NCBI RefSeq assembly: GCF_009733795.1
Contig: NZ_WNXX01000015.1
Coordinates: 23,389 to 87,388 of the forward strand
Source of the DNA: Actinotalea caeni
Lineage (GTDB): Bacteria; Actinomycetota; Actinomycetes; Actinomycetales; Beutenbergiaceae
Length of the DNA stretch: 64,000 bases
Direction of reading: 5' to 3'
Shown here: positions 42,745 through 53,763 of the stretch, piece after piece
How the letters are laid out: each line of letters opens with the position of its first letter
Position numbering within the stretch: position 1 is the first letter of the stretch
Notes under the pieces: model-generated
What the model was told of the DNA's origin: nothing
Database searches by the model: none
The model's input: the letters and a program-made list of their open reading frames with translations, nothing else
Translations under genes and position numbers: made by a program

Positions 42745-44067
42745 GTGAAGATCGCCGTCGTCGCGCTCGGCAAGATCGGCCTGCCGCTGGCCGTCCAGTT
42801 CGCCTCGAAGGGCCACGACGTCGTCGGGGTGGACGTCGCCACGGCCGTGGTCGAGCAGGTCAACGCCGGGACCGAGCCGTTCCCGGGGGAGGCGCACCTG
42901 CAGGAGCGGCTCGCCGAGGCGGTCGCCGCCGGCCGGCTGCGCGCCACGACCGACTACGGCGAGGCGGTGCCGGGCGCGGACGCGGTCGTCGTCGTCGTGC
43001 CGCTGTTCGTCGACGACGCGACGTGGCAGCCGGACTTCGGCTGGATGGACGCCGCGACCCGCGCCCTCGCCGAGCACCTCACGCCCGGCACGCTCGTCTC
43101 CTACGAGACCACCCTGCCGGTGGGCACGACCCGCACCCGCTGGCGGCCGATGATCGAGGAGGTCTCCGGACTGAAGGAGGGGCGCGACTTCCACCTCGTG
43201 TTCTCGCCCGAGCGCGTGCTGACCGGCCGGGTCTTCGCCGACCTGCGGCGCTACCCGAAGCTCGTCGGCGCGCTCGGGCCGGAGGGCGCGGAGCGTGCCC
43301 GCGCGTTCTACGAGGCGGTGCTCGACTTCGACGAGCGTCCCGACCTGCCGCGGAGCAACGGCGTCTGGGACCTCGGCAGCGCCGAGGCCGCGGAGATGGC
43401 GAAGCTCGCGGAGACGACCTACCGCGACGTCAACATCGGCCTCGCCAACCAGTTCGCGCGGTTCGCCGCGGCGCACGGCATCGACGTGCACAAGGTCATC
43501 GAGGCCTCCAACTCCCAGCCGTACAGCCACATCCACCGGCCGGGCATCGCGGTGGGCGGCCACTGCATCCCCGTGTACCCGCGGCTGTACCTGTGGACCG
43601 ACCCGGAGGCGACGATCGTCCGCACGGCCCGGGAGGCCAACATGGCGATGCCGTCCTACGCCGTCGGCCTCCTCGAGGGCGCCCTCGGCTCGCTGGACGG
43701 CGCTCGCGTGCTGGTGCTCGGCGCCGCGTACCGCGGCGGCGTCAAGGAGACGGCGTTCTCCGGCGTCTTCCCGGTCGTGGAGGCGTTGCGCGCGGCCGGC
43801 GCGCAGGTGCTGGTGCACGACCCGCTCTACAGCGCCGACGAGCTCGCTGCGCTGGGCCTGACCGCGTACAGCACGGGCGTCGACGGCCCGGTCGACGGCG
43901 TCGTCGTGCAGGCGGACCACCCCGAGTACGCGACGCTCGGCGCCGACGACGTCCCGGGCGTGCGGGTCCTCGTCGACGGTCGCGGCATCACCCGACCCGA
44001 GCGCTGGCAGGGTGTGCGTCGCGTCGTGCTGGGCGAGCCGGGGCCGGCAGGGGCTGAGCCGTCATGA
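42745..44067 (+). CDS. UDP-sugar 6-dehydrogenase (WbpA/WecC family)
   Basis: The 440-residue UDP-glucose/UDP-HexNAc dehydrogenase family enzyme starts with VALGKIGLPLAVQFASKG, has the cofactor site VSYETTLPVGTTR, FSPERVLTGR, the region AEMAKLAETTYRDVNIGL, the catalytic cysteine in GGHCIPVYP, and LGAAYRGGVKETAFS. It oxidises C6 of a UDP-HexNAc to the uronic acid in two NAD-dependent steps. With the neighbouring epimerase it could make UDP-ManNAcA, or as WbpA it would start the diacetamido pathway. It overlaps rmlD by ATGA. Confidence 0.9.
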   Translation: MKIAVVALGKIGLPLAVQFASKGHDVVGVDVATAVVEQVNAGTEPFPGEAHLQERLAEAVAAGRLRATTDYGEAVPGADAVVVVVPLFVDDATWQPDFGWMDAATRALAEHLTPGTLVSYETTLPVGTTRTRWRPMIEEVSGLKEGRDFHLVFSPERVLTGRVFADLRRYPKLVGALGPEGAERARAFYEAVLDFDERPDLPRSNGVWDLGSAEAAEMAKLAETTYRDVNIGLANQFARFAAAHGIDVHKVIEASNSQPYSHIHRPGIAVGGHCIPVYPRLYLWTDPEATIVRTAREANMAMPSYAVGLLEGALGSLDGARVLVLGAAYRGGVKETAFSGVFPVVEALRAAGAQVLVHDPLYSADELAALGLTAYSTGVDGPVDGVVVQADHPEYATLGADDVPGVRVLVDGRGITRPERWQGVRRVVLGEPGPAGAEPS

Positions 44068-44906
44068 CCGTCCTGGTGACCGGTGCGCGCGGGATGCTCG
44101 GTCGCGACGTCGTGGACGTGCTCGAGGACGCCGGCCACGCCGTCCGAGCCCTCGGACGCGACGCGCTCGACGTGACCGACCCGGTCGCCGTCGGCCGCGC
44201 CGTGCGCGACGTCCAGGCCGTCGTGAACTGTGCGGCGTGGACCGCGGTCGACGATGCCGAGACCGCCGAGCGCGCGGCGTTCGCGGTCAACGCCACGGGT
44301 GCCCAGCTGCTCGCGCGCGCGGCACGAGCCGAGGGCGCGCCGATCCTGCACATCTCGACCGACTACGTCTTCGACGGCACGGCCGAGGTGCCCTACCCCG
44401 AGGACGCGGCTCTCGCACCGCGCTCGGCGTACGGACGCACCAAGGCGGCGGGGGAGTGGGCGGTGCGAGCCGAGCACCCCGAGCACTGGGTGCTGCGCAC
44501 CGCGTGGCTGTACGGCGCGCACGGCCGCTGCTTCCCACGCACGATCGCGTCGCTCGCCGCCGACCGCGACGAGCTGCAGGTGGTCGCCGACCAGGTCGGC
44601 CAGCCCACCTGGACCCGCGACGTCGCGCGGCTGGTGGCCGCGGTGCTCGAGCGGCGCCCGCCGCCCGGGGCCTACCACGCGACGTCGTCCGGGCAGGCCT
44701 CGTGGCACGATCTCGCGACAGCCGTCGTCGCCGCTGCCGGCTCCACCGCGCGCGTCCTCCCCACCAGCAGTGACGCCTACCCCCGCCCTGCTCCACGACC
44801 CGCCTGGTCGGTGCTCGGCCACGAGCGCTGGCACGAGGTCGGTATCCCGCCGATCGGTGACTGGGCGGACCGCTGGCGCGAGGCCGCCCCCGTCGTCCTC
44901 GGCGGC

Positions 44907-44909
<3 letters not shown>
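44064..44909 (+). CDS. rmlD: dTDP-4-dehydrorhamnose reductase
   Basis: The 281-residue short-chain dehydrogenase/reductase has TGARGMLGRDV for NADPH binding, STDYVFDG, and the catalytic YGRTKAAGE (YxxxK). It performs the last step to dTDP-L-rhamnose. It overlaps the dehydrogenase gene by ATGA and is followed by rmlB after 42 bp. Its stop TAG at 44907-44909 is also the first half of a -10-like hexamer. Confidence 0.92.
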
Positions 44910-45944
<1,035 letters not shown>

Positions 45945-45958
45945 GTCCCGACCTCGCG

Positions 45959-46567
45959 TCAGCGGGCGAGGAACGCTCGCACGTCCGCGAGCGAGGGCAG
46001 CAGACCCTGGTCACGAGCCAGGGCGAGCGACGGGGCCTCGCGGTCCTTGTCGGAGACGATGTGCGTCAGCGGCGAGCCGTCACGACCTGTGCGTGGCCAG
46101 TCGATGCCCAGATCGGTGTCGAACGGGTCGACGCCGTGCTCGCGCCCCGGCGCGTACGGCGTCGAGCACAGGTAGACCGCCGTGCTGCCGTCGACCAGCG
46201 ACACGAACCCGTGCCCCAACCCCTCGCTGAGGAAGACCGAGCGGCGGTCGACGTCGTCGAGCAGCACCGCCTCCCAGCGACCGAACGTCCGGGAGCCCGT
46301 GCGGATGTCGACCACGACGTCCCAGATCGCCCCGACGGGGCAGCTGACGTACTTGGCCTGCGACGGTGGCACGTCGGCGAAGTGGATGCCACGCACGACC
46401 CCGGCGCGCGACACCGAGGTGTTGACCTGCGCCACCTCGAGCGTGCGCCCGGTCGCCTCCGCCAGCTCGGCGGCTCGGTAGGACTCGAGGAAGGTGCCGC
46501 GGTCGTCGTCGAACCGCCGGGGCGTGCAGACCCAGGCGCCCTCGATCGACATGGGCTCCGTCGTCAT
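45959..46567 (-). CDS. rmlC: dTDP-4-dehydrorhamnose 3,5-epimerase
   Basis: The 202-residue cupin enzyme shows [32 protein letters not shown] with the catalytic His, [19 protein letters not shown] (in part [10 protein letters not shown]), [11 protein letters not shown] and DPDL-like DTDLGIDW. It epimerises C3 and C5 of the 4-keto sugar. Its ATG overlaps the rmlA stop (ATGA), so rmlA-rmlC form a two-gene minus-strand operon convergent with rmlB. Confidence 0.94.
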   Translation of the reverse strand: MTTEPMSIEGAWVCTPRRFDDDRGTFLESYRAAELAEATGRTLEVAQVNTSVSRAGVVRGIHFADVPPSQAKYVSCPVGAIWDVVVDIRTGSRTFGRWEAVLLDDVDRRSVFLSEGLGHGFVSLVDGSTAVYLCSTPYAPGREHGVDPFDTDLGIDWPRTGRDGSPLTHIVSDKDREAPSLALARDQGLLPSLADVRAFLAR

Positions 46568-47436
46568 CGTGCGCCCGCCTCGAGGAGACCGAGCAGGTAG
46601 CGGCCGTAGCCGGACTTGACCAGCGGCTCGGCGCGTGCCCGCAGCTCGTCGTCGGTCAGCAGTCCACGGCGCCAGGCCACCTCCTCGGGGGCGCCGATCT
46701 TCATGCCGACGCGAGCCTCGATCGTGCGCACGTAGTTCGAGGCGTCGTTGAGGGAGTCGAACGTGCCGGTGTCCAGCCACGCGGTGCCGCGCGGCAGCAC
46801 CTCGACGTGCAGCCTCCCGGCCTCCAGGTAGTGCCTGTTGACGTCGGTGATCTCGTACTCGCCGCGTGCCGAGGGACGCAGGCCGCGCGCGACCTCGACG
46901 ACGTCGGCGTCGTAGAAGTACAGCCCGGGCACGGCGTAGCGGCTGCGCGGGTGCTGCGGCTTCTCCTCGAGCGAGAGAGCCCGGCCGTCGGCATCGAACT
47001 CGACCACGCCGTAGGCGGTCGGGTCGGCGACCTCGTAGGCGAAGATCGCAGCGCCGTCGACCTCGGTGAACCGCGCGAGCCGGGTGCCCATGCCGGGGCC
47101 GTAGAAGATGTTGTCGCCGAGCACGAGGCACGCCCGCTCGCCGTCGAGGAAGTCGGCGCCGACCGTGAAGGCCTGCGCGAGGCCTCTGGGCTCCGGCTGC
47201 ACCGCGTAGTCGATCGAGATGCCGAACCGGTCTCCGTCGCCGAGGACGCGTTGGAACTGCGCGGAGTCCTCGGGCGTGGTGATGACGAGGACCTCGCTGA
47301 TGCCCGCCAGGATCAGCGTGGACAGCGGGTAGTAGACCATCGGCTTGTCGTAGACGGGCACGAGCTGCTTGCTGACGCCCAGCGTGACCGGGTGCAGCCG
47401 CGACCCGGTGCCGCCGGCGAGGATGATGCCGCGCAT
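46564..47436 (-). CDS. rmlA: Glucose-1-phosphate thymidylyltransferase
   Basis: The 290-residue nucleotidyltransferase begins [16 protein letters not shown] with the nucleotide-binding loop, followed by [37 protein letters not shown], and [13 protein letters not shown]. It couples glucose-1-phosphate and dTTP to give dTDP-glucose, the first rhamnose step. ATG 47436 is preceded at 6 nt by CACAAT on the minus strand, suggesting a leaderless transcript. It is divergent from manA. Confidence 0.95.
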   Translation of the reverse strand: MRGIILAGGTGSRLHPVTLGVSKQLVPVYDKPMVYYPLSTLILAGISEVLVITTPEDSAQFQRVLGDGDRFGISIDYAVQPEPRGLAQAFTVGADFLDGERACLVLGDNIFYGPGMGTRLARFTEVDGAAIFAYEVADPTAYGVVEFDADGRALSLEEKPQHPRSRYAVPGLYFYDADVVEVARGLRPSARGEYEITDVNRHYLEAGRLHVEVLPRGTAWLDTGTFDSLNDASNYVRTIEARVGMKIGAPEEVAWRRGLLTDDELRARAEPLVKSGYGRYLLGLLEAGAR

Positions 47437-47540
47437 CGCCCCATTGTGCCGGTCGGCAGGGTCGCGGCGGGTCGAGGCTCCCCGTAGCATCTGGGTTCGC
47501 CCACGCCCGCACCGGGCACGTCCGAGGGGAGCGATGTCCG

Positions 47541-48728
47541 ATGCACCGTCTGGAGGGTGCCCGGCAGCACTACGCGTGGGGCTCGCGCACCGCGATCCCG
47601 CAGCTGGTGGGGGAGCCCCCGTCCGACGAGCCGCTCGCCGAGCTCTGGTTCGGGGCGCACCCCGCGGGGCCCACGCGGCTGGCGTCGGGGGAGTCGCTGC
47701 AGGAGCACCTGGCGGCGGCGCCCGAGGAGCGCCTGGGGTCGGACGTGCTGGCCGTGTTCGGACCCCGGCTGCCGTACCTCGTCAAGGTGATCGCGCCGGC
47801 GAGCCCGCTGTCGCTCCAGGTCCACCCGAGCCGCGAGCAGGCGCGCGAGGGCTTCGCGCGCGAGGAGGCGCGCGGTGTCGCGCCGGACGCGCCGCACCGC
47901 AGCTACCCCGACGACAACCACAAGCCCGAGATGCTCTACGCGCTCGAGCCGTTCGAGGCGCTCGCCGGGTTCCGCGCGGCGCGCCGCGCGGTCGAGCTGC
48001 TCCGCGACCTGGACACCGTGCTCGCCCGCGAGCTCGTGGCCGACCTGCGCTCCGACCTCGGCGGCGCCGGGGTGCGGGCGGCGTTCACCCGGCTGCTCGA
48101 CCCGGCGACGCGCCCGGGTGCAGACGCGATCGCCGAGACGGTCGAGGCGTGCGCTGCGCGGCTCGCGGCCGGCCGCTCGCCGTCGGTGCGGTCGGACCGG
48201 ATCGTCGCCCAGCTCGCCGAGGCGTTCCCCGGCGACGTCGGCGCGGTCGCCTCGCTGCTCATGAACCCGGTGTCGCTGCGCCCCGGCGAGGTGCTGTTCG
48301 TCCCCGCCGGCGGCGTGCACTGCTACCTCTCGGGCCTCGCGGTCGAGGTGATGGCGAGCTCGGACAACGTGCTCCGGGCGGCGCTGACACGCAAGCACGT
48401 CGACACCGAGGCGGTGCTCGACACGGTCGACTGCGTCGCGGCGCCCCCGGTGCGGATCGGTCCAGAGCACGTCGGCGACCACGTCGAGGTCTTCTACGCG
48501 CCGGTCGACGACTTCGAGCTCGCCGTCGCGACCCCGCCGCCGGGGGAGCCGGTCGCGCTCCCGGGTCGCGGGCCGCGGATCGTGCTCGCGCTCGACGGTC
48601 GTGTCCGCGTCGCGCACGGCGACGACGCCCTCGAGCTGGAGCGGGGCGGCGCCGCGTTCGTCGAGGCGTCGGGCGAGCCGGTGGTGGTCGACGGCGAGGG
48701 TCGCGCCGCGCAGGTCACCGTCCCCTGA
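47541..48728 (+). CDS. manA: Mannose-6-phosphate isomerase, class I
   Basis: The 395-residue zinc enzyme interconverts fructose-6-phosphate and mannose-6-phosphate for GDP-mannose synthesis. It shows [22 protein letters not shown] and [12 protein letters not shown] with metal ligands, then [17 protein letters not shown] and [18 protein letters not shown]. An aggggag precedes the ATG by 9 nt. Its last 14 nt overlap the end of the convergent TIGR03089 gene. Its partner ManB lies 9 kb away in the same window. Confidence 0.94.
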   Translation: MHRLEGARQHYAWGSRTAIPQLVGEPPSDEPLAELWFGAHPAGPTRLASGESLQEHLAAAPEERLGSDVLAVFGPRLPYLVKVIAPASPLSLQVHPSREQAREGFAREEARGVAPDAPHRSYPDDNHKPEMLYALEPFEALAGFRAARRAVELLRDLDTVLARELVADLRSDLGGAGVRAAFTRLLDPATRPGADAIAETVEACAARLAAGRSPSVRSDRIVAQLAEAFPGDVGAVASLLMNPVSLRPGEVLFVPAGGVHCYLSGLAVEVMASSDNVLRAALTRKHVDTEAVLDTVDCVAAPPVRIGPEHVGDHVEVFYAPVDDFELAVATPPPGEPVALPGRGPRIVLALDGRVRVAHGDDALELERGGAAFVEASGEPVVVDGEGRAAQVTVP

Positions 48729-49380
48729 GCGGGTCCTCGGCGACGGCCCCCTCCTGCTCACGGATCGTCGCGACGGCGTCGTCCTCGCGCGGCGTCGCGA
48801 CGACGACGGAGCCGTCCTCGCGCCAGCACGCCCACGCGCGCTCCAGCAGCGCGGCGGGGTCGTGCGCCTCGAGCAGCACGCGTGCGCCGGGGGCGCCGGT
48901 CGTCCGTGCGCCCGCGGGGCCGCTCGCGGCGAACATCGGCTCGTCGGGCTGGCCCATGAGATCGGCGGCGCCGTCGAGCGCACCGGCCGGCAGGTCGCCC
49001 GGCCAGGCGCGCGCGAGCGCGGGCAGCGGCACGGCGACGACCTCGACGGCGCCGCCGCTCCAGCGCTCCGGGTGGTCGGTCACGACGACCACGGGGTCGC
49101 CGCCGTCGTCCCCGAGCAGCACCTCGGCGCCGGCCGCGCGCACCGCGAGCGCCCACACGAGCAGCCGCCAGTGCGCCGGGAGGTCGAGCCGCACCGCGGT
49201 GCCCGGGCCGGCGTCGCACTCGGCGACGAGCAGGTTCGCCGCCTTGACGACCCAGTTGCGCAGCACCCGACCCGACAGCTCGACCCGCTCGCCGTCGTCG
49301 CCGTACCAGGTCAGCCGGGGTCGGCTCGGCTCCCAGGCGGTGAGCAGCGGCAGCACCTCAGGGTTCGTCGGGCTCGTCAT
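48715..49380 (-). CDS. TIGR03089 family protein
   Basis: The 221-residue protein starts with LTWYGDDGERVELSGRVL and has WVVKAANLLVAECDAGPG, the diagnostic N-terminal pattern of TIGR03089. This actinobacterial family resembles the first part of AMP-forming acyl-CoA synthetases, but the catalytic parts are absent. Function is unknown. The ATG is preceded at 6 nt by TAGCCT (49387-49392 on the minus strand). In mycobacteria the family is also found in the rhamnose/mannose gene region. Confidence 0.82.
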   Translation of the reverse strand: MTSPTNPEVLPLLTAWEPSRPRLTWYGDDGERVELSGRVLRNWVVKAANLLVAECDAGPGTAVRLDLPAHWRLLVWALAVRAAGAEVLLGDDGGDPVVVVTDHPERWSGGAVEVVAVPLPALARAWPGDLPAGALDGAADLMGQPDEPMFAASGPAGARTTGAPGARVLLEAHDPAALLERAWACWREDGSVVVATPREDDAVATIREQEGAVAEDPLRGR

Positions 49381-49386
49381 GGCCCG

Positions 49387-49392
49387 AGGCTA
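49387..49392 (-). promoter_or_regulatory. -10-like element TAGCCT for TIGR03089 gene
   Basis: TAGCCT on the minus strand is 6 nt before the ATG at 49380. The 388-bp region 49381-49768 otherwise holds the whiB2 promoter and leader and no other gene. Confidence 0.5.
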
Positions 49393-49543
49393 CGCGCCCG
49401 CCACGCGGTCGTGAGACCGCGGCCGGTCGCCATCGGCCCCGCGGTACGGTGCGCCTCGTCCCGCACGTGCGAGCGGGGCGGAGAGGGGGTCGAGGTGGGG
49501 TCGTGCGCGCTGCGGCGAGGGACGGGTATAGCACGCCTCGGGC

Positions 49544-49572
49544 TTGACTCCTGGGGATAACACGCGTGTAAT
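49544..49572 (+). promoter_or_regulatory. Strong vegetative-type promoter of whiB2
   Basis: TTGACT (49544-49549) and TGTAAT (49567-49572) are separated by 17 nt. This is the closest match to the consensus in the window and lies in its most AT-rich local stretch. Transcription from about 49579 would give whiB2 a leader of about 190 nt, long enough for post-transcriptional control. Confidence 0.75.
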
Positions 49573-49768
49573 TTAGGCACCACCGCGCACGAGGTGGGAC
49601 CGGGGCAGGGGACCGGGCAGCACACGGTCCGCGAGAGCGGGACGGAAGGACGACGCACGGGACGAGCGACGGAGACGAGGGCGCCGGCAAGGTCGGCGGC
49701 GCCGTCGACGACGTGGCCGCCCAGGCGGGAGTGCACGGTACATCGACTTACGACGAGGGGATCCGGCG

Positions 49769-50101
49769 GTGTGGAACATTCTTGGGGAGGGCCCGCTCGG
49801 CTCAGGCGTCACGCCGGAGCCCAGCGCCCCGTCCCCCCTGGCAGCGCTGTTCGGGGCGAGCGAGGACGAGGGCGTCCTCGGGTGGCAGGAGCGCGCGCTG
49901 TGCGCGCAGACCGACCCCGAGGCGTTCTTCCCTGAGAAGGGTGGCTCGACGCGCGAGGCCAAGCGCGTCTGCTCGTCGTGCGAGGTGCGCGTCGAGTGCC
50001 TGGAGTACGCGCTCATGAACGACGAGCGCTTCGGGATCTGGGGTGGCCTGTCGGAGCGCGAGCGGCGCCGGCTGAAGCAGCTCAAGCACCGGGTCGTCTG
50101 A
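49769..50101 (+). CDS. whiB2: WhiB2/WhmD-like regulator
   Basis: The 110-residue WhiB protein has RALCAQTDPEAFFPEKGGST with the first cluster cysteine, CSSCEVRVECLEYAL with the other three, and DERFGIWGGLSERERR, the extended turn motif typical of WhmD/WhiB2. This paralogue is essential for septation in mycobacteria and corresponds to streptomycete WhiB. The N-terminal about 35 residues are variable. The GTG at 49769 follows gaggggatccggcg, a weak ribosome site; no better start exists before the first cysteine. A 25-bp gap separates it from the membrane glycosyltransferase gene. Confidence 0.9.
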   Translation: MWNILGEGPLGSGVTPEPSAPSPLAALFGASEDEGVLGWQERALCAQTDPEAFFPEKGGSTREAKRVCSSCEVRVECLEYALMNDERFGIWGGLSERERRRLKQLKHRVV

Positions 50102-50126
50102 TCCTGCTCGTCCCGCCCCCGTCTTC

Positions 50127-53100
50127 ATGAGCCGACCTTTGCGCGCCCGCGTCGCCGCTGTCGTCGTCGTCGGCTCCGACCGCGCGTTCCTCCCCGAGAC
50201 CCTCGCCGCGCTCGCCGCGCAGACCCGCGCGCCCGACGACGTCGTCGTGGCGTGCAGCGAGGCCGACGAGACCTGGCTGCGCACGCAGCTGACCGACGCC
50301 GGGCTCGGGGCACGGGTCGTCGATGTCGGCGCCGTCGGTGGCCCGGGCGAGGCCCTCGTGCGCGCGGTCGAGGTCGCGAGCCTCGACGCCCCGTGGCTGT
50401 GGCTGCTGCACGACGACTCCGCGCCGGAGCCTGGCGCGCTCGCGGCGCTCACGCAGGTGGTCGAGACCGGCCGCTCGATCGCCGTCGCAGGCTGCAAGCA
50501 GGTCGCGTGGAGCCACCCGGACCGGCTGGTCTCGGTCGGCGTGCGGTACACGCGCGACATCCAGCGCTACACCGGCATCGAGGACGGCGAGGTCGACCAG
50601 GGCCAGCACGACGACCGCGAGGACGTCGACGCCGTCGGCACCGCCGGCATGCTGGTCGACCGGGAGGTGCTCGCCGAGCTCGGCGGCCCCGACCCCGCGC
50701 TCGGCCCGTTCCTCGACGGGCGCGACCTCAGCCGACGAGCACGGCTGGCGGGCCACCGCGTCGTCGTCGTGCCCCGGGCCGTCGTGCGGCACGCCCGCGC
50801 GGGTCTGCTCGGGCTGCGACGCGACCCCGACGCGGCCCCCGACCCCAACCACAGCTTCCGGCAGCGCCGGACGTCGGTGCTGCACGCCAGGCTCGCCGAG
50901 GCTCCTGCGCCGCTGGTCCCGCTGGTCGCGCTCGCCGCGCTGCTGGCCGGTCCGCCGCGCGCCGTCGGGCGACTGCTCTCCAAGGAGCTGCCGCTGGTCG
51001 TCGACGAGCTGTGGTCGCCGTTCGTCGCGCTCGCGGGCTGGGGCGCGGTGCTGCGCGCGCGGCGTCGCGGCCGCGCCACCCGCAAGGTCTCGCCCCGCCA
51101 CCTGCGTCCGCTCGCCGCCACCTGGTCCGACATCGCGAGGGTGCGTCGCGACCAGCGGCTGCAGGCCGCCGCGCAGCGACGCACGGTCCGGGCGCCCTCG
51201 GAGCTCGAGATGCGCGAGCGCGCCGCGCTCGGGCTGCGCCGCCGCCTCGTGCTCGCCGGCGTGCTGCTCGTCGCGGTCGCGACCGCGGGGGTGACGCTCG
51301 CACCGGTGGCGTTCACCGGCCCGCTGCTCGGCGGTGCGCTGCTGCCCTCCGACGTCGGCTTCGGGGAGCTCTGGCGCTCCGCCACCTCGTCGTGGCTCGC
51401 CAGCGGCGACGGTCTCGCCGTCCCCGCCGACCCGTTCCTCCTCGTGCTCGGCGTCCTCTCCGCGCTGACCGGCGGCCCGTTCGGCACGCCGGTGTGGGTC
51501 ACGGTCGCGATCGTGCTCGTGACCGCGATCCCGCTGTCGGCGCTCGCGGCCTGGTTCGCGGCCGGCGCGGCCACCCGCTCGCTCGCGGTGCGGGCCTGGG
51601 CCGCGGTGCTGTGGGCGCTGGCGCCGCCGCTGGTGCTCGCGATCTCCGGCGGGCGCATCGGTCCCGTCGTCGCGCACGTGTTGCTCCCGCTCGTCGGTCT
51701 CGCGCTCGCGCGTGCGTTCGGTCTCGACCGGCGCGACGTCGTCGTCTCCGGGCTCGTCGGCGCCCGCCGCGTCGCGCGACGGACGGCGTCGGCGCCCGCC
51801 GTCGAGGTGCGCCGGCGCCGCCTCGAGGCGCTCGCGGCCGTGGCCGACGACGCACCCACCGGGCAGATCGCGCGCGTGCTGGCCGGGGCCGACGCGGCGA
51901 GCGAGGCCCCCGCGGCAGGCGAGGACGGGGCCACGGCCGACCAGCCCGGCGAGGGCATCGAGGGCACCGAGGGCTCCGAGAGCACCACGAGCACCGAGGG
52001 CGCGCGCCCCAAGACCGATGGCGGCGAGACCGTGGCGCCCCAGGAGGACGGTCCGGCCGGCACCTCGCCCGACGACGAGGTCGACCTGCGCATCCGCTCC
52101 AACACCGAGGAGTCCTACGACGACGAGGAGGACGAGCCCGCGACGATCGTGGCCAAGCCCTCGGGCGTCGGCTCCCTGGGCGCCGCAGCGGCGGCGGGCC
52201 TGTGCCTGGCGGCCGCGGCCGCCGGTGCGCCCGTGCTGCTCCCGGCGGGGCTGCTCAGCCTGCTGCTGCTCGCCGTGCTGCTCGGCCGCCGGGCCGCGCG
52301 CGTCGCCGGGCGGGCACGGCTGCTGCTGGTTGCGCTGCCGCCTCTCGTGCTGCTCGCGCCGCTGCTGCTGCACGCCGTGCAGGTCGAGGACGGCTGGCGG
52401 CTGCTGCTCGCCGGCCCGGGCGCGGTGAGCCCGCCCGCCGCGACCGGGTCGCCGCTGCTCGCGCTGCTCGGCTGGCCGCAGGAGCCCGCCACCGGCGGCA
52501 CCCCCTGGCTCGCGCTCGCGGCGTCGATCACCGTCGTGGTCGCCGCGGTGGTCGCCCTGGTGCGCAGCGGCGGGCTCGCGCGCGGGGTCAGGCTCGCCTG
52601 GCTGGTGGTCACGCTCGGGGCGGCCGCAGCGCTGCTCGCGCCGCGCGTCGAGACCGGGGTCGCCCGCACCGCCGACGGCGCCGATGTCGTCGCGACCGGC
52701 TGGGCCGGCCCCGGCACGTCGCTGGTGCTGCTCGGCCTGCTGATGGCGACCGCGACCGCGAGCAGCGGCCTGCGCACCTCGTTGCACGGCCGCAGCTTCG
52801 GCTGGCGGCAGGTGACGGTCGCCGCGCTCGGCGTGCTGCTGGCCGCGGGCGTCGTGCTCGCGGGGGTCGCCTGGACGACGATGCTGCGTGGCGACGCGCT
52901 GGCGCTGCACACGCGCTACGACGACCCGGTGCCGGCGATCGGCGACGAGCTGCGCGAGTCCGGCAGCCGCGCCCGCGTCCTCGCCGTGTGGGTGACGCCG
53001 TCGGGCGTCGTCGACGCCGAGCTGTGGCGCTGGTCGGGGCCGCAGCTCACCGAGACCTCCTCGGCCGCCGCTCTGGCGGACCTCGACCGTGGCGCCGCGC

Positions 53101-53714
53101 CCGACCCGGCGGGGGAGTCGCTGCAGGCGATCGCCGCCGGGCTCGCGACCGGCACGATCACCGACGCCCCGGGGCAGCTGGCCGAGCACGCCGTCGGCGT
53201 CGTCGTCGTGCCGCCCGTCGACTCCGACGTCACCCGCACCGTGGGCGACGAGGTGGCCCGCTCGCGGCTCGTGGCGCTGCTCGACGAGGTCCCGGGGCTG
53301 GAGCGCGTGACCGAGAACTCCTCGGGCGTCGTGTGGCGCGTCAGCACCGCCGAGGTGACACCGGCGCGGGCCGCGCTGATCGGCGCCGACGGTGTCGCGA
53401 CCCCGGTGCCCGCCGAGGTCGTGGGCGTCGACGCCGAGATCGCGGCGACCTCCGGGCCGTCGGTGCTCGTGCTCGCCGAGCGCGCCGACCCGGGTTGGCG
53501 CGCCTGGCTCGACGGCGTGCCGCTGCGGGCGGTGCCGCACGGGTGGCAGCAGGCGTTCGAGGTGCCCGCCGGCGCCGGTGGCGATCTCCAGGTGCGGCAC
53601 GAGTCGGTCACCCACGTGCCGACGCAGGTGCTGATCGCCGTCATCTTCGTCGTCGTCGCGCTCATCGCGCTGCCGACCCGGCGCCGCCGTCTCGACCCGG
53701 TGGAGGACCTGTGA
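50127..53714 (+). CDS. Large membrane glycosyltransferase (family 2 N-domain, multi-helix C-terminus)
   Basis: The 1195-residue protein begins with a GT2 domain (about residues 8-240: VVVVGSDRAFLPETL, LLHDDSAPEPGAL as the DxD-like metal site, and AVGTAGMLVDREVL). Hydrophobic helices follow from about residue 260, with a cluster from 370 to 540. A highly acidic insert of about 90 residues (about 585-680, Glu/Asp/Ser/Thr-rich) comes next, then a second group of helices (690-930) and an extracytoplasmic C-terminal domain ending in one more helix. It probably builds a surface glycan from a lipid-linked donor. It lies between whiB2 and a DUF5719 gene, and this trio looks co-transcribed. Confidence 0.82.
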   Translation: MSRPLRARVAAVVVVGSDRAFLPETLAALAAQTRAPDDVVVACSEADETWLRTQLTDAGLGARVVDVGAVGGPGEALVRAVEVASLDAPWLWLLHDDSAPEPGALAALTQVVETGRSIAVAGCKQVAWSHPDRLVSVGVRYTRDIQRYTGIEDGEVDQGQHDDREDVDAVGTAGMLVDREVLAELGGPDPALGPFLDGRDLSRRARLAGHRVVVVPRAVVRHARAGLLGLRRDPDAAPDPNHSFRQRRTSVLHARLAEAPAPLVPLVALAALLAGPPRAVGRLLSKELPLVVDELWSPFVALAGWGAVLRARRRGRATRKVSPRHLRPLAATWSDIARVRRDQRLQAAAQRRTVRAPSELEMRERAALGLRRRLVLAGVLLVAVATAGVTLAPVAFTGPLLGGALLPSDVGFGELWRSATSSWLASGDGLAVPADPFLLVLGVLSALTGGPFGTPVWVTVAIVLVTAIPLSALAAWFAAGAATRSLAVRAWAAVLWALAPPLVLAISGGRIGPVVAHVLLPLVGLALARAFGLDRRDVVVSGLVGARRVARRTASAPAVEVRRRRLEALAAVADDAPTGQIARVLAGADAASEAPAAGEDGATADQPGEGIEGTEGSESTTSTEGARPKTDGGETVAPQEDGPAGTSPDDEVDLRIRSNTEESYDDEEDEPATIVAKPSGVGSLGAAAAAGLCLAAAAAGAPVLLPAGLLSLLLLAVLLGRRAARVAGRARLLLVALPPLVLLAPLLLHAVQVEDGWRLLLAGPGAVSPPAATGSPLLALLGWPQEPATGGTPWLALAASITVVVAAVVALVRSGGLARGVRLAWLVVTLGAAAALLAPRVETGVARTADGADVVATGWAGPGTSLVLLGLLMATATASSGLRTSLHGRSFGWRQVTVAALGVLLAAGVVLAGVAWTTMLRGDALALHTRYDDPVPAIGDELRESGSRARVLAVWVTPSGVVDAELWRWSGPQLTETSSAAALADLDRGAAPDPAGESLQAIAAGLATGTITDAPGQLAEHAVGVVVVPPVDSDVTRTVGDEVARSRLVALLDEVPGLERVTENSSGVVWRVSTAEVTPARAALIGADGVATPVPAEVVGVDAEIAATSGPSVLVLAERADPGWRAWLDGVPLRAVPHGWQQAFEVPAGAGGDLQVRHESVTHVPTQVLIAVIFVVVALIALPTRRRRLDPVEDL

Positions 53715-53763
53715 TGTCCCGCGAGCGCCACGCCCGCCGCACCGCGACCGCCCGGGAGGACCG

